Part shown: positions 25,500 through 33,884 of the stretch, one piece after another
How positions within the stretch are numbered: the first letter of the stretch is position 1
Layout of the letters: each line of letters opens with the position of its first letter
Assembly: GCA_035714365.1 (NCBI GenBank)
Contig: DASTMB010000098.1
Location: 1 to 64,000 of the forward strand
Source of the DNA: Mycobacteriales bacterium
Lineage (GTDB): Bacteria; Actinomycetota; Actinomycetes; BP-191
Direction of reading: 5' to 3'
Length of the DNA: 64,000 nucleotides
Made by a program: the position numbers and the translations under genes
The notes under the pieces: generated by a model
Told to the model about the DNA's origin: nothing
Databases searched by the model: none
The model's input: only the letters and a program-made list of their open reading frames with translations

Positions 25500-26684
25500 A
25501 TGTCCGGCTCGGTCATCGTCAGCGGCGCTCGGACGCCGATCGGCAAGCTGCAGGGGAGCCTCGCCGGCTTCTCCGCCGCCGACCTCGGCGGCGTCGCCGT
25601 GAAGGCCGCGCTGGAGCGCGCGGGCATCTCCGGCGACCAGGTCGACTACGTCATCCTCGGCCAGGTCCTCACGGCCGGCGCCGGCCAGATCCCGGCCCGG
25701 CAGGCGGCGGTCAAGGGCGGCGTCCCGATGACCGTTCCTGCCCTCAACGTCAACAAGGTCTGCCTCTCCGGCATCGACTCGATCGCGCTCGCCGACCAGC
25801 TCATCGCGGCGGGCGAGTTCGAGGTCGTCGTCGCCGGCGGCATGGAGTCGATGACGCAGGCGCCGCACCTGCTCCCCGGGTCGCGCGGCGGCTTCAAGTA
25901 CGGCAACACCACGCTCGTCGACTCGATGGCCCACGACGGCCTGTTCTGCGCGTTCGACCAGGTCGCGATGGGCGAGTCGACCGAGGCCTACAACAAGAGG
26001 CTCGGCATCGGCCGCGCGGAGCAGGACGAGTTCGCGGCGCGGTCGCACGAGCGCGCGGCGGCGGCCATGAAGGAGGGGCGCTTCGACGAGGAGCTCGTGG
26101 CCGTCCCGATCCCGCAGCGCAAGGGCGAGCCGTTGCTGTTCACCGAGGACGAGGGCGTGCGCCCGGAGACGACGACCGAGTCGCTCGCGCGGCTGCGCCC
26201 GGCGTTCGCGGCCGACGGCACGATCACGGCCGGCTCCGCGTCGCAGATCAGCGACGGCGCCTGCGCGGTCGTCGTCATGTCCAAGGCCGCCGCCGAGCGG
26301 TACGGCTGCACGCCGATCGCGGAGATCGGCGCGCACGGCGTCGTGGCCGGCCCGGACGCGTCGTTGCAGGCGCAGCCGTCCAACGCCATCAAGAAGGCGC
26401 TCGCCCGCGAGGGGCTGTCCGCGTCCGACCTGAGCTTGGTCGAGATCAACGAGGCGTTCGCGTCGGTCGGCATCTGGTCGACCCGCGAGCTCGGCGTCGA
26501 CCCCGAGATCGTCAACGTCGACGGCGGCGCCATCTCCCTCGGCCACCCGATCGGCATGTCCGGCGCGCGCATCGCGCTGCACCTCGCGTTCGAGCTCCGT
26601 CGCCGTGGCGGCGGCGTCGGCGCGGCGGCGCTCTGCGGCGGCGGCGGGCAGGGCGACGCGCTGATCCTGCGCGTGGCCGGTTGA
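25500..26684 (+). CDS. Acetyl-CoA C-acetyltransferase (thiolase II)
   Basis: 394 residues, standard length. Active-site residues: Cys88 in NKVCLSG (acyl carrier), His349 in SLGHPIG and Cys379 in LCGGGGQG. Biosynthetic thiolases condense two acetyl-CoA to acetoacetyl-CoA, the entry to the ethylmalonyl-CoA pathway and polyhydroxybutyrate. GTGGAGG lies 5 nt before the ATG. The stop overlaps the TTG start of meaB. Confidence 0.92.
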   Translation: MSGSVIVSGARTPIGKLQGSLAGFSAADLGGVAVKAALERAGISGDQVDYVILGQVLTAGAGQIPARQAAVKGGVPMTVPALNVNKVCLSGIDSIALADQLIAAGEFEVVVAGGMESMTQAPHLLPGSRGGFKYGNTTLVDSMAHDGLFCAFDQVAMGESTEAYNKRLGIGRAEQDEFAARSHERAAAAMKEGRFDEELVAVPIPQRKGEPLLFTEDEGVRPETTTESLARLRPAFAADGTITAGSASQISDGACAVVVMSKAAAERYGCTPIAEIGAHGVVAGPDASLQAQPSNAIKKALAREGLSASDLSLVEINEAFASVGIWSTRELGVDPEIVNVDGGAISLGHPIGMSGARIALHLAFELRRRGGGVGAAALCGGGGQGDALILRVAG

Positions 26685-27628
26685 GCGTCGCCGACCTCGT
26701 CGCGGCGGCCGGAGAGGGGTCGCCGCGCGCCGTCGCCCGGCTCATCTCGCTGGTCGAGGACGCGGCGCCGGAGCTGCGCGAGGTGATGGCGGCGCTGGCG
26801 CCGCGCACCGGCCGCGCCCGCATCGTCGGCCTCACCGGCTCGCCCGGCGTCGGCAAGTCCACGTCGACCGCCGCGCTGGTCGGCGCGTTCCGCAAGCGGG
26901 GGCTGCGGGTCGGGGTGCTCGCCGTCGACCCGTCGTCGCCGTTCTCCGGCGGTGCGCTGCTCGGCGACCGGGTGCGGATGCAGGACCACGCGACCGACAG
27001 CGGCGTCTTCATCCGGTCGATGGCCTCGCGCGGGCACCTCGGCGGGCTGTCGTGGGCGACCCCGCAGGCGTTGCGGGTGCTCGACGCGGCCGGCTGCGAG
27101 GTGATCCTGGTCGAGACCGTCGGCGTCGGGCAGGCGGAGGTCGAGGTCGCGTCGCAGGCCGACACGACGATCGTGCTGCTCGCGCCCGGCATGGGCGACG
27201 CGATCCAGGCGGCGAAGGCCGGCATCCTCGAGGTTGCCGACGTCTACGTCGTCAACAAGGCCGACCGCGAAGGCGCCGACAACACCGTCCGCGACCTGCG
27301 CAACATGATCAGCCAGGGCGACGGCCCGCACGGCGGCTGGCAGCCGCCGATCGTCAAGACCGTGGCCGCGCGCGGCGAGGGTATAGACGAGCTGGTCGAA
27401 CGCCTGGACGAGCACTGGGCCTGGCTCGCCGAGTCCGGCGAGCTGACCCGGCGGCGCACCGCGCGGGCGGCGGGGGAGATCGAGGCGATCGCGGTCACCG
27501 CGCTGCGCGAACGCCTCGGCGACCTGCACGCGGGCACCGCGCTGGACGCGCTCGCCGAGGCCGTCGTCGCCGGCAAGACCGACCCGTACGCCGCCGCCGA
27601 CGAGCTGGTCGCCGAGGTGACGGCGTAG
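26681..27628 (+). CDS. meaB: MeaB-type G-protein chaperone of a B12-dependent acyl-CoA mutase
   Basis: 315 residues. P-loop GSPGVGKST (53-61), then [19 protein letters not shown], the ETVGVGQ switch and the NKAD specificity motif define MeaB/ArgK GTPases. They load and protect adenosylcobalamin in methylmalonyl- or isobutyryl-CoA mutase. TTG start overlaps the thiolase stop. An IcmA-like mutase large subunit gene lies 3.7 kb downstream and is a plausible client. Confidence 0.92.
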   Translation: MSVADLVAAAGEGSPRAVARLISLVEDAAPELREVMAALAPRTGRARIVGLTGSPGVGKSTSTAALVGAFRKRGLRVGVLAVDPSSPFSGGALLGDRVRMQDHATDSGVFIRSMASRGHLGGLSWATPQALRVLDAAGCEVILVETVGVGQAEVEVASQADTTIVLLAPGMGDAIQAAKAGILEVADVYVVNKADREGADNTVRDLRNMISQGDGPHGGWQPPIVKTVAARGEGIDELVERLDEHWAWLAESGELTRRRTARAAGEIEAIAVTALRERLGDLHAGTALDALAEAVVAGKTDPYAAADELVAEVTA

Positions 27629-27650
27629 CCGGAGCGGGTACGCCCGCCGC

Positions 27651-27836
27651 ATGAGCGACGAGAAGGAACGCCCCGACGACGGCCTGTCCGACGCCGAGCT
27701 GGCCGCCGAGGCGGCCGCGGAGGCGTTGCCGGACCGCGAGGCGATGAGCCTGGTGCGCGTACCCGGGCCGCCCGGCACCGAACTGCTGCTGGGCGACGAG
27801 GTGATGCCGGCGGACCTGGTCGGCGGCGGCGGCTGA
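27651..27836 (+). CDS. Small acidic protein of unknown function
   Basis: 61 residues, strongly acidic at the start (ELAAEAAAEALPDREAMSL in the middle) and Gly-rich at the end (GGGG). No signal peptide or membrane span. It begins 22 nt after meaB with a distant GGAG. An LPDREAMSL-type stretch is the only notable motif. It could be a small regulatory protein or a ribosomal peptide precursor, but no modifying enzyme gene is near. Confidence 0.45.
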   Translation: MSDEKERPDDGLSDAELAAEAAAEALPDREAMSLVRVPGPPGTELLLGDEVMPADLVGGGG

Positions 27837-27938
27837 CCCGGCTCGCACCGCGCCCGGCAGGGCTGGTGCGGCGGGCGGCGAACCTCCTGGCGTCTCGCGG
27901 GCTCTCACCCGCAGGCCGCCATCCCCGCAGGAGTGCCC

Positions 27939-29291
27939 ATGCCCGCCGCCCGACTCCGCCTGCTCGCCGCCACCGCCGCGCTCGCCGCCGTGCTGCCGGC
28001 GCCGCCGCACGCCACCGCCGCGCCCGCCGCGTGGACGCCCACGCTCGCCGCGACCGGCGCGTTCGACAACCTCAGCGCGTTCCCCGACGGCACCGCCTAC
28101 GCGACCGTCGGCATCGTCACGGCCGGCACCGCCGGCGAGCTGCCCGAGCAGGTGCCGGCGCCGCCGGGCGCCGCCGACTCGTTCGGCTACTTCAAGAGCA
28201 CCGACTACGGCCGGACCTGGCTGCCGCAGGCGCCGCCGCCGCACACCGGCGGGATCGCGACGACCAACCTCTACGTGCGGTTCGCGACGCCGAAGGTCGG
28301 CTACGCGACGTACGACGGGTTCAGCGACCTGCCGAAGGACCCGACCGGCCGCCTCGACCGGCACCTCTGCCTGGCGCTGTCCTCGACGTTCCGCACGGTC
28401 GACGGCGGGCAGACGTGGCAGCCGCTCTGCGAGCCGCACCTGCCCGACGGCAAGGCGGTCGTGCCCGGGGCGTCGCCGCTCGCGGTCGGCCGCGACGGCC
28501 GCACGGTGCTCATGACCGGCACCACCGGCGGGAGCGACTGCAAGAAGGACCCGGCGCGCGGCGTCGTGAGCTTCTCCACCGACTCCGGCGAGCACTGGAC
28601 GCGCGGCACGCTGCCCGGCGGCTACGCGCCCGGCTGGAGCGCCCGCGTCTGGGACAGCCGCACCGCCGCCGTCGTCGCCTACACGAACGGCGCCTGCGGC
28701 CTGGCCGACCAGAACGCCGTCTTCGTCACGACCGACGCCGGCCGCACCTGGCGGAAGGTGCTCGCCTGCAAGACGCAGCCGCTCTGCACGGCGGTCGCGT
28801 TCGTGTCGCGGACCCAGCTCCTCGTCGGCCACACCGACGGCACCACCGCCGTCACCCGCGACCTCGGCCGCACCTGGCACCAGGCGCAGTGGCTGCACGA
28901 CCCGGCCAACGACGCCACCGTCGCCGCCGACCCGGAGAACGCGTGGCTGTTCTGGGTGCAGGCGTTCTCCTTCGCCGCCGACGGCAGGCACGGCTACGCA
29001 TCAACGCGCGGCGCCGGCACGTGGCGCACCGAGGACGGCGGCCGGAGCTGGGTGCAGGAACGCTCGCACGAGTGCGCGTACCAGATGTTCGGCGTCGGCG
29101 AGAACGCCACCGCCACCGCCGAGCAGGCCGTCACCGGCGGCCCGGGCGCGTTCAGCGCGCGGCTCGCGGCACCGGCCGGCCCGGACCGCTGCCACCCGGC
29201 GGCGGCCAACCTGCCCGCGCCCACGGCCGTCGCGGCGACCGCAAACGGTGTCGCCGTCCGCGTCGACGGGACGTTGCGCTCGGCTCGTTAG
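27939..29291 (+). CDS. Secreted beta-propeller protein (BNR/Asp-box repeats)
   Basis: 450 residues with an Ala-rich signal peptide (about 1-30). Asp-box-like repeats appear along the chain: STDYGRTWLP, TVDGGQTWQP, STDSGEHWTR, TTDAGRTWRK, TRDLGRTWHQ, TEDGGRSWVQ. These mark a sialidase/VPS10-like propeller; no sialidase Arg triad can be assigned, so enzymatic activity is not claimed. ATG is preferred over an upstream GTG because GGAG lies 5 nt before it. A paralogous secreted propeller gene is at 46967-48238. Confidence 0.75.
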   Translation: MPAARLRLLAATAALAAVLPAPPHATAAPAAWTPTLAATGAFDNLSAFPDGTAYATVGIVTAGTAGELPEQVPAPPGAADSFGYFKSTDYGRTWLPQAPPPHTGGIATTNLYVRFATPKVGYATYDGFSDLPKDPTGRLDRHLCLALSSTFRTVDGGQTWQPLCEPHLPDGKAVVPGASPLAVGRDGRTVLMTGTTGGSDCKKDPARGVVSFSTDSGEHWTRGTLPGGYAPGWSARVWDSRTAAVVAYTNGACGLADQNAVFVTTDAGRTWRKVLACKTQPLCTAVAFVSRTQLLVGHTDGTTAVTRDLGRTWHQAQWLHDPANDATVAADPENAWLFWVQAFSFAADGRHGYASTRGAGTWRTEDGGRSWVQERSHECAYQMFGVGENATATAEQAVTGGPGAFSARLAAPAGPDRCHPAAANLPAPTAVAATANGVAVRVDGTLRSAR

Positions 29292-29301
29292 GGTCGGGGG
29301 C

Positions 29302-29796
29302 GTGCCGATCTTCGACGACGGCCCGCCCGACGGCGAGGCCGACCCGCGCGCGCTGCTGCTCGGCTACCTCGACTGGTACCGCGCCGCCCTGCTCCGCAAG
29401 GTCGACGGCCTGCCGGACGACCTGATGCGCGCGCCGGTCGAGCCGCTCGGCTGGTCGCCGGCCGGCCTGGTGAGCCACCTCACCGGCGTCGAACGCCGCT
29501 GGCTGCGGTGGGGGTTCGGCGCGGAGGACGTCGTGTCGTGGGCGGACGACGAGTGGACGCCGGCCGCCTCGACGGCCGACGTGCTCGCGGGGTACCGCGC
29601 CGAGGTCGACCGGTGCCGCGCGGCGGTCGACGGCGTGCCGCTGGACCGCCGGGCGAAGGCGGGCGGGCGGTTCCCCGACCCGGACGCGACGCCGTCGCTG
29701 GGGCGGATCCTGTTCCACCTGCTCCAGGAGTACGCCCGCCACGTCGGGCACCTGGACATCGTCAGGGAGCTGCTGGACGGGTCGACGGGGGAGTGA
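29302..29796 (+). CDS. DinB-like (DUF664) putative thiol transferase
   Basis: 164 residues of the four-helix DinB/DUF664 fold. Likely metal ligands are His in SHLTGVERRW and His residues in EYARHVGHLDI. Actinobacterial relatives include mycothiol-dependent transferases, but the reaction here is not known. GTG start with TAGGGT 7 nt upstream (leaderless-like). The 3' end overlaps the convergent DUF2127 gene by 35 nt. Confidence 0.75.
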   Translation: MPIFDDGPPDGEADPRALLLGYLDWYRAALLRKVDGLPDDLMRAPVEPLGWSPAGLVSHLTGVERRWLRWGFGAEDVVSWADDEWTPAASTADVLAGYRAEVDRCRAAVDGVPLDRRAKAGGRFPDPDATPSLGRILFHLLQEYARHVGHLDIVRELLDGSTGE

Positions 29797-30541
29797 CCGC
29801 CGCCTCCTCGACCTCCAGCAACGACTGCGCGTGGCGCTCCGCCTGGTACGCCGCGTGCCCGCCGCGCAGCCCGAACAGCCGCTTCGACAGCAGCAGGTAG
29901 ACCACGGCCGCGACGTTGACGACGAGCGCGAGCACCCGCAGCACCGTCACGTGCTCGACGACCTCGTAGACCTCCAACGGCACGAACGCCGCCGTCGCGA
30001 CGACCGTGAGGTACTCGCCCCACCGCTTGAGCAGCCACAGGCCGACGCCCTCCGCGACCTGGATCGCGCCGTACGCCGTGACGAGCACGGCGACGAGCGC
30101 CAGCGTCGAGGACTTGGCGTTGAGCGCCTGCCGGGCCAGGTGGACGAACGCGCTGCCGTCGATGTCGACGTGCAGCCGTTCGGCGAGCGGCCGCGCCGCC
30201 GGGAGGTCCGCCTCGAACAGTTCCCGCAGCGTCGCCTGCGACGAGCGGAACCGCACCACCGCGTAGCCGATACCGAGCAGGCCGACGCCGCGCAGGAACC
30301 GTTCGGCGGCGAGCAGCCGCAGCACGGTCGCGTCGCGCAGCGCCCGCCCGCGCAGCACGATCGGCGCGTCCTCGGCCGGTCCGGCCCCGCGCGGCTCGCC
30401 GACGACGAAGTCGCCGCAGCGCAGGCAGCGCCACGCCTCGCCGGCCGGCGTCGGCACGTGCACCCGCGCCTTCAGCTCCGGCTCGTCCGGCGCGTACGTG
30501 ACGTGTCCCTTGCGCGCGCACGCGCGCAGCTCCCATCGCAC
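29762..30541 (-). CDS. DUF2127 membrane protein with N-terminal zinc-ribbon-like segment
   Basis: 259 residues. CLRCGDF near residue 40 may be half of a zinc ribbon, with Cys and His residues in the first ten positions (ACARKGH) as the other half. From about residue 80 come four hydrophobic spans with AERFLRGVGLLGIGYAVVRF and EGVGLWLLKRWGEYLTVV, matching DUF2127. Function unknown. GTG start, with CAGAAT 7 nt upstream; the start lies only 31 nt from the divergent lipoprotein start. Confidence 0.75.
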   Translation of the reverse strand: MRWELRACARKGHVTYAPDEPELKARVHVPTPAGEAWRCLRCGDFVVGEPRGAGPAEDAPIVLRGRALRDATVLRLLAAERFLRGVGLLGIGYAVVRFRSSQATLRELFEADLPAARPLAERLHVDIDGSAFVHLARQALNAKSSTLALVAVLVTAYGAIQVAEGVGLWLLKRWGEYLTVVATAAFVPLEVYEVVEHVTVLRVLALVVNVAAVVYLLLSKRLFGLRGGHAAYQAERHAQSLLEVEEAAVTPPSTRPAAP

Positions 30542-30548
30542 GGCCGCG

Positions 30549-30565
30549 ATTCTGCCCGGTAGCCT
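30549..30565. promoter_or_regulatory. Compact divergent leaderless -10 pair
   Basis: Minus strand CAGAAT (30554-30549) lies 7 nt before the DUF2127 GTG. Plus strand TAGCCT (30560-30565) lies 7 nt before the lipoprotein ATG. Only 31 nt separate the two start codons, so each -35 region would fall inside the opposite gene. Confidence 0.4.
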
Positions 30566-30572
30566 GCCCGGC

Positions 30573-31310
30573 ATGGGGAGGGGACTGGCGGTGGCGTGCG
30601 CGCTGCTCGCGGTGGTGGGGTGCACGGCGCGGCGGACCACCCGCGGCGACGGGCGGCCGGAGGACGGGCTGCCGCCGTGCCCGGACACCCGGCTCGCCCT
30701 CGACCCGGTGCGCGGCGACGTCAACGCGACGTTCCTGCACGCGGTGCTCACCGAGAAGGGCCGCCCGGTGGAGAAGGTGGGCGTGGCGTTCCGCGTCCCG
30801 TCCGGAGGCGACACGTTCACGACCGTCGGCAGCGCGCTGACCGACGCGACCGGCACCGCGCTCTACGACCTGGGCGCGCTCGTGCTGGTCGACGCGTTCC
30901 GCGCCGGCGAGGTGGCCCGCGCGGGCCGGCTGGAGGCGGCCGCCGTCCTGCACGGCCCGCCACCCACGTGCCGCGTCACCGCCACCGCCGAGCTGGCACT
31001 CGCGCGGAAGGGCGTCGTCCGGCCGCCGGCCGTGGCGACGGACCGCGCCGGGCTGGAACGTCGTGTGCGCGAGCTGGAGGCGGCGTTCCCCGGTGACGAC
31101 AGCGCGCCGCGGCTCAAGGACGGCAGCAGCGCGTGCCGCCGGCTGTGGGCCGTCGCCGAGACGGCGGCCGCGCACCCCGACTGGCTGCCCGGGCGCGCCC
31201 CGCGGGACAGCGCCGAGCGGCTGCGCGAGGGCGCCCGGTCCTGCCCGAGCGCACGGCGCCTGGCCGCGCTGCCCCTCCGTTCGCTGGTCGCCGGCTACGA
31301 CCGCTCGTAG
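30573..31310 (+). CDS. Lipoprotein of unknown function
   Basis: 245 residues. Signal peptide with lipobox AVVGC near residue 16. A beta-rich domain follows, with the pattern GVAFRVPSGGDTFTTVGSALTDATGTALYDLG, split here as an Ig/transthyretin-like fold seen in proteins that bind outside the cell. The second half is helical and Arg-rich. No family name is offered. TAGCCT precedes the ATG by 7 nt. Confidence 0.6.
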   Translation: MGRGLAVACALLAVVGCTARRTTRGDGRPEDGLPPCPDTRLALDPVRGDVNATFLHAVLTEKGRPVEKVGVAFRVPSGGDTFTTVGSALTDATGTALYDLGALVLVDAFRAGEVARAGRLEAAAVLHGPPPTCRVTATAELALARKGVVRPPAVATDRAGLERRVRELEAAFPGDDSAPRLKDGSSACRRLWAVAETAAAHPDWLPGRAPRDSAERLREGARSCPSARRLAALPLRSLVAGYDRS

Positions 31311-31330
31311 CGCCCGTTACCCTCGTAGAC

Positions 31331-33001
31331 ATGACTGACGAGATCGCCGCCGGCCGCGCGCGCTGGCAGCAGCGCTACGACGCCGCGAAGAAGCGCGACG
31401 CCGACTTCACGACGCTGTCCGGGGTCGAGGTGGAGCCGGTGTACGGCCCGCGGCCCGGCGAGACCGTCGAGGGGTTCGAGCGGATCGGCTGGCCGGGGGA
31501 GTTCCCGTTCACCCGCGGCCTCTACGCGACCGGCTACCGCACACGGCCGTGGACGATCCGGCAGTTCGCCGGCTTCGGCAACGCGAAGCAGACCAACGAG
31601 CGCTACAAGATGATCCTGGCCGAGGGCGGCGGCGGCCTGTCCGTGGCGTTCGACATGCCGACGCTGATGGGCCGCGACTCCGACGACCCGCGCTCGCTCG
31701 GCGAGGTCGGCCACTGCGGCGTCGCGATCGACAGCGCCGCCGACATGGAGACGTTGTTCTCCGACATCGACCTCGGCGACGTCACCACGTCGATGACGAT
31801 CAGCGGCCCGGCCGTGCCGGTGTTCTGCATGTACCTCGTCGCGGCCGAGCGCGCGGGCGTCGACATCCACACGCTCGACGGCACGCTGCAGACCGACATC
31901 TTCAAGGAGTACATCGCGCAGAAGGAGTGGCTGTTCCCGCCGCAGCCGCACCTGCGCCTCATCGGCGACCTGATGGAGTACTGCGCCGCCGAGATCCCGC
32001 GCTACAAGCCGCTCTCGGTCTCCGGCTACCACATCCGCGAGGCCGGCTCGACGGCCGCGCAGGAGCTGGCGTTCACGCTCGCCGACGGCTTCGCGTACGT
32101 CGAGCTCGGCCTGTCGCGCGGCCTCGACGTCAACGTGTTCGCGCCCGGCCTGTCGTTCTTCTTCGACGCGCACGTCGACTTCTTCGAGGAGATCGCGAAG
32201 TTCCGCGCCGCCCGCCGCATCTGGGCCCGCTGGCTCCGCGACGTCTACGGCGCCACCGACGAGCGCGCGCAGTGGCTGCGGTTCCACACGCAGACGGCCG
32301 GCGTGTCGCTGACCGCGCAGCAGCCGGACAACAACATCGTCCGCACCGCGATCGAGGCCCTCTCCGCCGTCCTCGGCGGCACCAACAGCCTGCACACCAA
32401 CGCCCTGGACGAGGTGCTCGCGCTCCCGTCCGCGCGCGCAGCGCAGATCGCGCTGCGCACCCAGCAGGTGATCATGGAGGAGACCGGCGTCACCAACGTC
32501 GTCGACCCGCTCGGCGGCTCCTGGTACGTCGAGGCGCTCACCGACGAGATGGAGCGCCAGGCCGAGGAGATCTTCGACCGCATCAAGCGGATGGGCACCG
32601 ACGGCACCATCACCTCCGGCATCCTGCGCGGCATCGAGGACGGCTGGTTCATGTCCGAGATCGCCGAGGCGGCGTTCCGCTACCAGACGGCGTTGGAGAA
32701 GGGGACCAAGAAGATCGTCGGCGTCAACACGCTGACCTCCTCCGACGACCCCGAGCTGGAGATCCTGCGCATCTCGCACGAGGTCGAGCGCGAGCAGAAG
32801 CGCGCGCTCTCCGAGCGCCGCACCGCGCGCGACGAGGCGGCCGTCCAGGCGGCGCTGGCGCGGATGCTCGACGTCTCCCGCACCGGCGAGAACATGATCC
32901 CGGTCATGCTCGACGCGGTCCGCGCCGAGGCGACGCTCGGCGAGATCTGCAACGCCCTCCGCGACGAGTGGGGCGCGTACACCGAGCCGCCGCGCTTCTA
33001 G
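31331..33001 (+). CDS. icmA: Acyl-CoA mutase large subunit, isobutyryl-CoA mutase type
   Basis: A 556-residue substrate-binding barrel of the B12-dependent acyl-CoA mutases, without the C-terminal cobalamin domain, so it needs a separate small subunit not found here. At the two positions that set substrate choice it has Phe79 (RQFAGF) and Gln197 (IAQKEW), spaced 118 apart like Phe80/Gln198 of isobutyryl-CoA mutase, instead of Tyr89/Arg207 of methylmalonyl-CoA mutase. It should interconvert isobutyryl- and n-butyryl-CoA. TACCCT sits 7 nt before the ATG. MeaB upstream is the likely chaperone. Confidence 0.85.
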   Translation: MTDEIAAGRARWQQRYDAAKKRDADFTTLSGVEVEPVYGPRPGETVEGFERIGWPGEFPFTRGLYATGYRTRPWTIRQFAGFGNAKQTNERYKMILAEGGGGLSVAFDMPTLMGRDSDDPRSLGEVGHCGVAIDSAADMETLFSDIDLGDVTTSMTISGPAVPVFCMYLVAAERAGVDIHTLDGTLQTDIFKEYIAQKEWLFPPQPHLRLIGDLMEYCAAEIPRYKPLSVSGYHIREAGSTAAQELAFTLADGFAYVELGLSRGLDVNVFAPGLSFFFDAHVDFFEEIAKFRAARRIWARWLRDVYGATDERAQWLRFHTQTAGVSLTAQQPDNNIVRTAIEALSAVLGGTNSLHTNALDEVLALPSARAAQIALRTQQVIMEETGVTNVVDPLGGSWYVEALTDEMERQAEEIFDRIKRMGTDGTITSGILRGIEDGWFMSEIAEAAFRYQTALEKGTKKIVGVNTLTSSDDPELEILRISHEVEREQKRALSERRTARDEAAVQAALARMLDVSRTGENMIPVMLDAVRAEATLGEICNALRDEWGAYTEPPRF

Positions 33002-33772
33002 GTGGCCGTGACGGTCCGGCTCCACGCGCCCGCGCGGGGGTCGGTCAACCGGCACGCCGAGGTCGACCTGCCGGCCGGCGGCGTGTTCGTGAAGCTGTAC
33101 GAGCAGCCGGCGTTCGCGCCGGTCGAACGCGCCGTCCTCGACGCGCTCGCCGCCCGCTACGACTGGCCGGTCCCGGCGGTCGACGGCGGCGACGGGTGGC
33201 TGGCGTTCCCGCTGCTCGACCTCGCGCCCGGGTGGTCTTCCGCTGCGCTGCCGGTGCTCGGGGCGCGGCTCGCGGAGGTGCACGCGACGCCGGTGCCCGA
33301 GGGCGTGCCGCCGATGGCCGACCCGGTGGCGCAGGTGCCGCGCCGGCTGGACCGGCTGCGCTCGTTCGACCCGCGCGGCGCCGACGCGGCAGCCGCGACG
33401 TGGGAGCGCGCGGTGACCGTCCGCGCCGCCGCCCGCACCGGCGCGAACGTGCTGCTGCACAACGACTTCGGCCCGCGCAACGCCGTCCGCCGCCCGGACG
33501 GCACCGTCGCCCTGATCGACCTCGAACGCGCCGGCGCCGGCGACCCGCACTGGGACCTCGGCAAGGTGTGGGACGTCGAGCTCGCGGACCCGGCCGACCG
33601 GCGGGCGTTCCTCGCCGGGTACGGCGCCCGCGACTGGCCGCACCCGGAGACCCTGTGGACGACGCGGTTCGCGGCCGCCCTGGCGGCGGTACCGTTCGCG
33701 CGCCGCATCGGCGACGCGGCGTTCGCGCGGTGGGCGTACGACCTGCTCGACCGCCTCGCCGCCGAGCTCTGA
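33002..33772 (+). CDS. Aminoglycoside phosphotransferase-like kinase
   Basis: 256 residues with the kinase catalytic loop LLHNDFGPRNAV and the metal-binding VALIDLERAGAGDPHWDLG of the APH/choline-kinase family. The N-lobe is short (VFVKLYEQP). Substrate unknown; many such proteins phosphorylate sugars or amino alcohols rather than antibiotics. The GTG follows the icmA stop directly, so the two are cotranscribed. Confidence 0.8.
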   Translation: MAVTVRLHAPARGSVNRHAEVDLPAGGVFVKLYEQPAFAPVERAVLDALAARYDWPVPAVDGGDGWLAFPLLDLAPGWSSAALPVLGARLAEVHATPVPEGVPPMADPVAQVPRRLDRLRSFDPRGADAAAATWERAVTVRAAARTGANVLLHNDFGPRNAVRRPDGTVALIDLERAGAGDPHWDLGKVWDVELADPADRRAFLAGYGARDWPHPETLWTTRFAAALAAVPFARRIGDAAFARWAYDLLDRLAAEL

Positions 33773-33802
33773 CCGTCGCGCGCTGACGCGGCCGCGCCAG
33801 GC

Positions 33803-33835
33803 GCGCAGGTACGCCGTGGCGAACCTGCGCCACGG
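33803..33835 (+). promoter_or_regulatory. Overlapping alternative hairpins upstream of the ABC exporter
   Basis: GCGCAGGT (33803-33810) can pair with ACCTGCGC (33823-33830), while CCGTGGCG (33814-33821) can pair with CGCCACGG (33828-33835). The two stems share bases and exclude each other. The gap contains no other clear signal apart from GGGAGG before the ABC ATPase start. It may be a simple terminator or an attenuator. Confidence 0.35.
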
Positions 33836-33884
33836 GTCGCGGCTCTCTCCTCCGACGGTCACCGAGCACGGGAGGGTGTCGGCT

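Noticed and set aside
31331-33001. Annotation as methylmalonyl-CoA mutase
   Set aside because: The Tyr/Arg pair that binds the carboxylate is Phe/Gln here, and the B12 domain is missing; isobutyryl-CoA mutase large subunit fits better.
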